Assembly: GCF_031181705.1 (NCBI RefSeq)
Contig: NZ_JAPSKN010000004.1
Location: forward strand, 26,518 to 90,517
Length of the DNA: 64,000 nucleotides
Direction of reading: 5' to 3'
Origin: Streptomyces sp.
GTDB taxonomy: Bacteria; Actinomycetota; Actinomycetes; Streptomycetales; Streptomycetaceae
Part shown: one piece after another, positions 60,956 to 64,000 of the stretch
How positions within the stretch are numbered: the first letter of the stretch is position 1
How the letters are laid out: each line of letters starts with the position of its first letter
The notes under the pieces: model-generated
Database searches by the model: none
The model's input: the letters and a program-made list of their open reading frames with translations, nothing else
Told to the model about the DNA's origin: nothing
Position numbers and translations under genes: made by a program

Positions 60956-61288
60956 GTGGCCGGCACCCTGAAGAATGTGACCGACGACTCCTTCGAGCAG
61001 GACGTCCTCAAGAGCGACAAGCCCGTCCTGGTGGACTTCTGGGCCGCCTGGTGCGGCCCGTGCCGTCAGATCGCGCCGTCCCTCGAGGCGATCGCCTCCG
61101 AGTACGGCGACAAGATCGAGGTCGTCAAGCTGAACATCGACGAGAACCCGGGCACGGCCGCCAAGTACGGCGTCATGTCGATCCCGACCCTGAACGTCTA
61201 CCAGGGTGGCGAGGTCGCCAAGACCATCGTGGGCGCCAAGCCGAAGGCCGCGATCGTTCGCGACCTGGAGGAGTTCATCGCCGAGTGA
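60956..61288 (+). CDS. trxA: thioredoxin
   Basis: 110 residues with the classical active site WAAWCGPCRQIAP near residue 33 and cis-Pro SIPTLNVYQGG. The start is GTG at 60956, AAGGAG 7 nt upstream. It is the second gene of the trxBA operon, with a parS-overlapping terminator just after it. Confidence 0.97.
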   Translation: MAGTLKNVTDDSFEQDVLKSDKPVLVDFWAAWCGPCRQIAPSLEAIASEYGDKIEVVKLNIDENPGTAAKYGVMSIPTLNVYQGGEVAKTIVGAKPKAAIVRDLEEFIAE

Positions 61289-61318
61289 GACGGCTGAGCA
61301 GTCGCTCCTGCGGAGCAT

Positions 61319-61332
61319 GTTTCACGTGAAAC
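61319..61332. other. parS: parS site (exact) abutting the trxA terminator
   Basis: Exact GTTTCACGTGAAAC; its last two bases are the first two of the hairpin at 61331-61370. Confidence 0.95.
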
Positions 61333-61370
61333 ACGAATGGGCCGGCCCGGAAGGGCTGGCCCATTCGTGT
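61331..61370. terminator. bidirectional terminator, trxA / GNAT
   Basis: 18-base arms (ACACGAATGGGCC... / ...GGCCCATTCGTGT) with one G-U/mismatch and loop GGAA, between convergent genes. Confidence 0.85.
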
Positions 61371-61382
61371 GTCTGCCTGCCA

Positions 61383-62000
61383 CTACAGCGGCCGGAGCGC
61401 CGGTTCCTTCTGAACGGCTCCCAGGAGCCGGTCAAGTGCCATCTCCACGTCTTCCTTCCACGAGAGCGTGGATCGCAGCTCCAGTCTCAACCGTGGGTGG
61501 GTGGGATGTTGCCGGACCGTCTTGAAGCCCACCGCCAGGAGATGGTCGGCCGGCAGCACACAGGCCGGCTCCTTCCAGCGCGCGTCTCCGAATGCCTCGA
61601 TCGCCTTGAAGCCGCGCCGCAGCAGATCCTTCGCCACCGTCTGCACCATCACCCGGCCCAGCCCCTGCCCCTGGTAGTCCGGCACGATGAACGCGGTCAT
61701 CAGTTGGACGGCGTCAGGAGAGACCGGGCTCGTGGGGAACGCCGTGGAGCGGGGGACATAGGCGGGAGGGGCGTAGAGCACGAAGCCCACCGGCACGTCA
61801 TCCACGTAGACGACCCGGCCACAGGAGCCCCAGTCCAGCAGGACCGCTGAGATCCAGGCTTCCTTCTCCAGGTCGGACGTGCCCGCCTTTACCGCTGCCT
61901 CACCGCTGACCGGGTCGAGTTCCCAGAAGACACACGAGCGACAGCGCTGGGGAAGGTCCTGAAGGTTGTCCAGCGTGAGCGGTACAAGCCGACGCCCCAT
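61383..62000 (-). CDS. GNAT-family acetyltransferase next to parAB
   Basis: A 205-residue single GNAT conserved between trxA and parB in Streptomyces. RLVPLTLDNLQDLPQRCRSC VFWELDP is a family-specific start with two nearby cysteines. VVYVDDVPVGFVLYAPPAYV and MTAFIVPDYQGQGLGRVMVQ carry the acetyl-CoA loop (Q-x-x-G-x-G), and GFKAIEAFGDARW then VGFKTVRQHPTHPRLRLEL end the fold. The substrate is unknown. The ATG at 62000 has GAGGAA nine bases upstream. parB lies upstream on the same strand but is separated by a terminator, so it is probably transcribed on its own. Confidence 0.88.
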   Translation of the reverse strand: MGRRLVPLTLDNLQDLPQRCRSCVFWELDPVSGEAAVKAGTSDLEKEAWISAVLLDWGSCGRVVYVDDVPVGFVLYAPPAYVPRSTAFPTSPVSPDAVQLMTAFIVPDYQGQGLGRVMVQTVAKDLLRRGFKAIEAFGDARWKEPACVLPADHLLAVGFKTVRQHPTHPRLRLELRSTLSWKEDVEMALDRLLGAVQKEPALRPL

Positions 62001-62146
62001 GAAGGCTGTTCCTCGCTTCCTTCGCCCGCCGCATCGCAAGCGGCTGTGAGAGCACTCCGTTCCCTGAGGAGACTGCCGATGAACCCACCGACGGCTCCCA
62101 GCCCCAAACCGGCGCTCACCAGACCGGTGCGGCTCATCGTTCGCAT
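61889..62146 (-). CDS. possible small glycine-zipper membrane peptide (doubtful)
   Basis: In the 320-bp gap 62001-62320 a frame starts at ATG 62146 with GGGAG upstream and reads MRTMSRTGLVSAGLGLGAVG GFIGSLLRERS, a short membrane-helix-like start. It then runs 112 bases into the GNAT gene in another frame, and that part lacks coding character. It could be a short leader peptide whose true end is disputed. Apart from this and the parB terminator I see nothing in the gap. Confidence 0.25.
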   Translation of the reverse strand: MRTMSRTGLVSAGLGLGAVGGFIGSLLRERSALTAACDAAGEGSEEQPSWGVGLYRSRWTTFRTFPSAVARVSSGNSTRSAVRQR

Positions 62147-62244
62147 CGCCCTTGTCTCCCTCTCAGAGGTGCTGCCGGGTGGTCGCGCCGTACCCGAACG
62201 CATCGTATCGATGATGCGATTCCATCGAAACCGCCCGAAAGGAA

Positions 62245-62287
62245 AGAGCGGGCCACGTTCCGGTACACACCGGACACGGCCCGCTCT
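62245..62287 (-). terminator. terminator of parAB
   Basis: Ten-base perfect arms AGAGCGGGCC / GGCCCGCTCT with an inner CCGGT/ACCGG pairing, 34 bp past the parB stop. Confidence 0.8.
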
Positions 62288-62320
62288 GTCGGATGCACAG
62301 CCGAGACTCCGTCCGGAGAC

Positions 62321-63421
62321 TCAGGACTCGCTTTCCTCGGAGTCGCCCTCCAGAAGACTCTTCTGCAGGACCGGACCCTCGCCGGGAGCGAGGGAACCGA
62401 GGATCCGCTCAAGGTCCTCCATTGAGGCGAACTCGACGGTGATCTTGCCCTTCTTCTGCCCGAGGTCGACCTTCACCCGCGTCTCGAAGCGGTCCGAGAG
62501 CCGCGTGGCGAGCTCGGACAGCGCGGGCGAGACCCGCGCCCCGGCCCGCGGCCCCTTGGGCCGCTGAGCCTTCTGGGGCCGCGACCCCATGAGGGTCACG
62601 ATCTCCTCGACGGCACGCACCGAGAGCCCTTCGGCGACGATGCGGTGGGCCAGCTTGTCCTGCTCCTCCGAGTCCTCGACGGACAGCAGGGCCCGGGCAT
62701 GGCCGGCGGAGAGCACACCCGCGGCGACCCGGCGCTGCACGGCAGGCGAGAGCTTCAGCAGCCGCAGGGTGTTGGAGACCTGCGGCCGGGAGCGGCCGAT
62801 GCGGTCCGCCAGCTGATCATGCGTGCAGTTGAAGTCCCTGAGCAACTGGTCGTAGGCGGCGGCCTCTTCCAGCGGGTTCAGCTGAGCGCGGTGCAGGTTC
62901 TCCAGCAGGGCGTCCAGGAGGAGCTTCTCGTCCTCTGTGGCCCGGACGATCGCCGGGATCGCCTCCAGGCCCGCCTCACGGCAGGCCCGCCAGCGACGCT
63001 CGCCCATGATGAGCTCATAGCGGGCGGGGCCCACCTGGCGGACGACGACCGGCTGGAGGAGCCCCACTTCCTTGATGGAGGTGATGAGCTCGGAGAGCGC
63101 GTCCTCGTCGAAGACCTCACGCGGCTGCCGCGGGTTCGGCGTGATCGCGTCGAGCGGGATCTCGGCGAAGTGCGCACCGATGGGCGCAGCAGGCAGGGCC
63201 GGGGCAGCGGGCTGCGCCGGTTCCTCGGTTTCACGTGAAACAGCCGGCAGCGTCGCTACCTTCGCTGCGGCCACCCCACGCTCGTTGGGCAGCACGGGCA
63301 CTGCCGCGGGGGATGTGGCAGCGGCACCCCCCGTCGCGGCCTGGGCCACCGACTTCTCTGTCGGGGCGGCAGGGATCAGTGCGCCGAGACCACGGCCCAG
63401 CCCCCTCCGTCGCTCGCTCAC
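62321..63421 (-). CDS. parB: chromosome-partitioning protein ParB
   Basis: A 366-residue CTP-switch clamp that loads at parS and spreads to organise the origin region. The N-terminal CTPase domain shows [29 protein letters not shown] and [12 protein letters not shown] (GERRxR). The parS-reading helix-turn-helix follows ([50 protein letters not shown]). The C-terminal dimerisation domain ends the protein. Residues 15-85 are an Ala/Pro-rich variable segment. The GTG start at 63421 overlaps the parA stop by four bases (GTGA). An exact parS lies within its own coding sequence. Confidence 0.97.
   Translation of the reverse strand: MSERRRGLGRGLGALIPAAPTEKSVAQAATGGAAATSPAAVPVLPNERGVAAAKVATLPAVSRETEEPAQPAAPALPAAPIGAHFAEIPLDAITPNPRQPREVFDEDALSELITSIKEVGLLQPVVVRQVGPARYELIMGERRWRACREAGLEAIPAIVRATEDEKLLLDALLENLHRAQLNPLEEAAAYDQLLRDFNCTHDQLADRIGRSRPQVSNTLRLLKLSPAVQRRVAAGVLSAGHARALLSVEDSEEQDKLAHRIVAEGLSVRAVEEIVTLMGSRPQKAQRPKGPRAGARVSPALSELATRLSDRFETRVKVDLGQKKGKITVEFASMEDLERILGSLAPGEGPVLQKSLLEGDSEESES
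63228..63241. other. parS: parS site (exact) inside parB
   Basis: Exact GTTTCACGTGAAAC encoding V-S-R-E-T in the variable N-terminal segment of ParB, outside the CTPase and HTH domains. Confidence 0.95.
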
Positions 63422-64000
63422 TGAATGCCCTCCACCATGCTCGGGTCGTTCTGCTGTGCGCCGATGTGGGCGTGTGTGGCGTCATAGCTGATGCCCACGC
63501 CCCTCAGCGCGATCTCTCGTGCCGCCTCAAGATATGAGAGGGCACCACTCGATCCTGGATCGTAAGTCAGGACGGTCTGCCCGTAACTCGGCGCTTCGGA
63601 GATACGGACGGACCGGGGGATGCTCGTCCGCAACACCTCGTCGCCGAAGTGCGTGCGCACCTCCTCGGCGACCTGCGACGCCAGACGCGTCCGGCCGTCG
63701 TACATGGTGAGCAGGATGGTCGACACGTGCAGGGTGGGGTTGAGGTGCCCCCGCACCAGGTCGACGTTGCGCAGCAACTGGCCCAGACCCTCCAGCGCGT
63801 AATACTCGCACTGGATCGGAATCAGGACCTCCTGGCCCGCCACCAACGCGTTGACCGTGAGGAGCCCGAGCGAGGGCGGACAGTCGATGAGGATGTAGTC
63901 CAGCGGCTGCTCGTACGCCTGGATGGCGCGCTGCAGTCTGCTTTCCCGCGCCACCAGGGAAACCAGCTCGATCTCCGCACCGGCGAGATCGATCGTGGCG
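63418..64000 (-). CDS. parA: chromosome-partitioning ATPase ParA (3' part; gene runs off the window)
   Basis: About 194 C-terminal residues of a ParA/Soj ATPase; the start and Walker A lie beyond 64000. Visible blocks are [31 protein letters not shown] (Walker B region), [20 protein letters not shown], and [20 protein letters not shown], all typical. ParA moves ParB-parS complexes and in Streptomyces aids segregation in sporulating hyphae. The frame is open to the edge with no early stop. It is translationally coupled to parB. Confidence 0.96.
   Translation of the reverse strand, partial: ATIDLAGAEIELVSLVARESRLQRAIQAYEQPLDYILIDCPPSLGLLTVNALVAGQEVLIPIQCEYYALEGLGQLLRNVDLVRGHLNPTLHVSTILLTMYDGRTRLASQVAEEVRTHFGDEVLRTSIPRSVRISEAPSYGQTVLTYDPGSSGALSYLEAAREIALRGVGISYDATHAHIGAQQNDPSMVEGIQ

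Overview
The window is high-GC actinobacterial DNA and reads as a core chromosomal segment of a Streptomyces species. Support comes from the ssgR-ssgA sporulation pair, the DUF5326, LppU/SCO3897 and DUF6049 families, FemX and PtpA. The gene order also matches what I remember of the S. coelicolor SCO3886-SCO3953 region (parA, parB, trxA, trxB, sigM, murJ, pcnA, dnaB, cyd operon). The species cannot be named from the sequence alone. I found no IS element, prophage, CRISPR array, tRNA or rRNA.

Layout, left to right. (1) 0-11 kb: kptA, a luciferase-like oxidoreductase, a HAD phosphatase, an M23 peptidase, then on the minus strand the cytochrome bd operon cydA-cydB-cydDC behind a Rex operator, and hisC. 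(2) 11.5-25.7 kb: a LacI regulator, a PPP-type phosphatase, a membrane protein, thiC under a TPP riboswitch, a YibE/F membrane protein, ssgR-ssgA, small membrane proteins, and a tight holin-like/ptpA/cystathionine lyase operon, then LysR and Nudix genes. (3) 25.7-33 kb: a flavohaemoglobin-like protein, two GNAT genes, a haem-binding-protein/MFS/MarR group and a serine hydrolase. (4) 33-38 kb: dnaB, an intergenic cluster of DnaA-box-like sequences, a MATE exporter, and the rpsF-ssb-rpsR-rplI operon. (5) 38-46 kb: cell-wall genes (femX, an alanine-racemase-like protein, a GT87 glycosyltransferase, a class A PBP). (6) 46-51 kb: a PadR regulator with ino1, an MFS gene, an LppU-family gene and pcnA. 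(7) 51-64 kb: DUF6049, murJ, a pseudokinase, sigM with its zinc anti-sigma factor, trxB-trxA behind a sigma-R type promoter, a GNAT gene, parB and the 3' part of parA. This last block is collinear with the mycobacterial pcnA-to-parA block. By known Streptomyces gene order, oriC should lie just beyond the right edge (inference).

The strongest non-gene pattern is the ParB-binding site parS. I count 13 exact copies of GTTTCACGTGAAAC and at least four near-copies in 64 kb. Several do a second job. Some form the core of terminator-like palindromes between convergent genes. One supplies the probable GTG start of cydDC, two lie inside coding sequences (the anti-sigma gene and parB itself), and one degenerate copy sits inside an unusually long variable arm of the thiC TPP riboswitch. 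The second notable pattern is the DnaA-box cluster upstream of dnaB.
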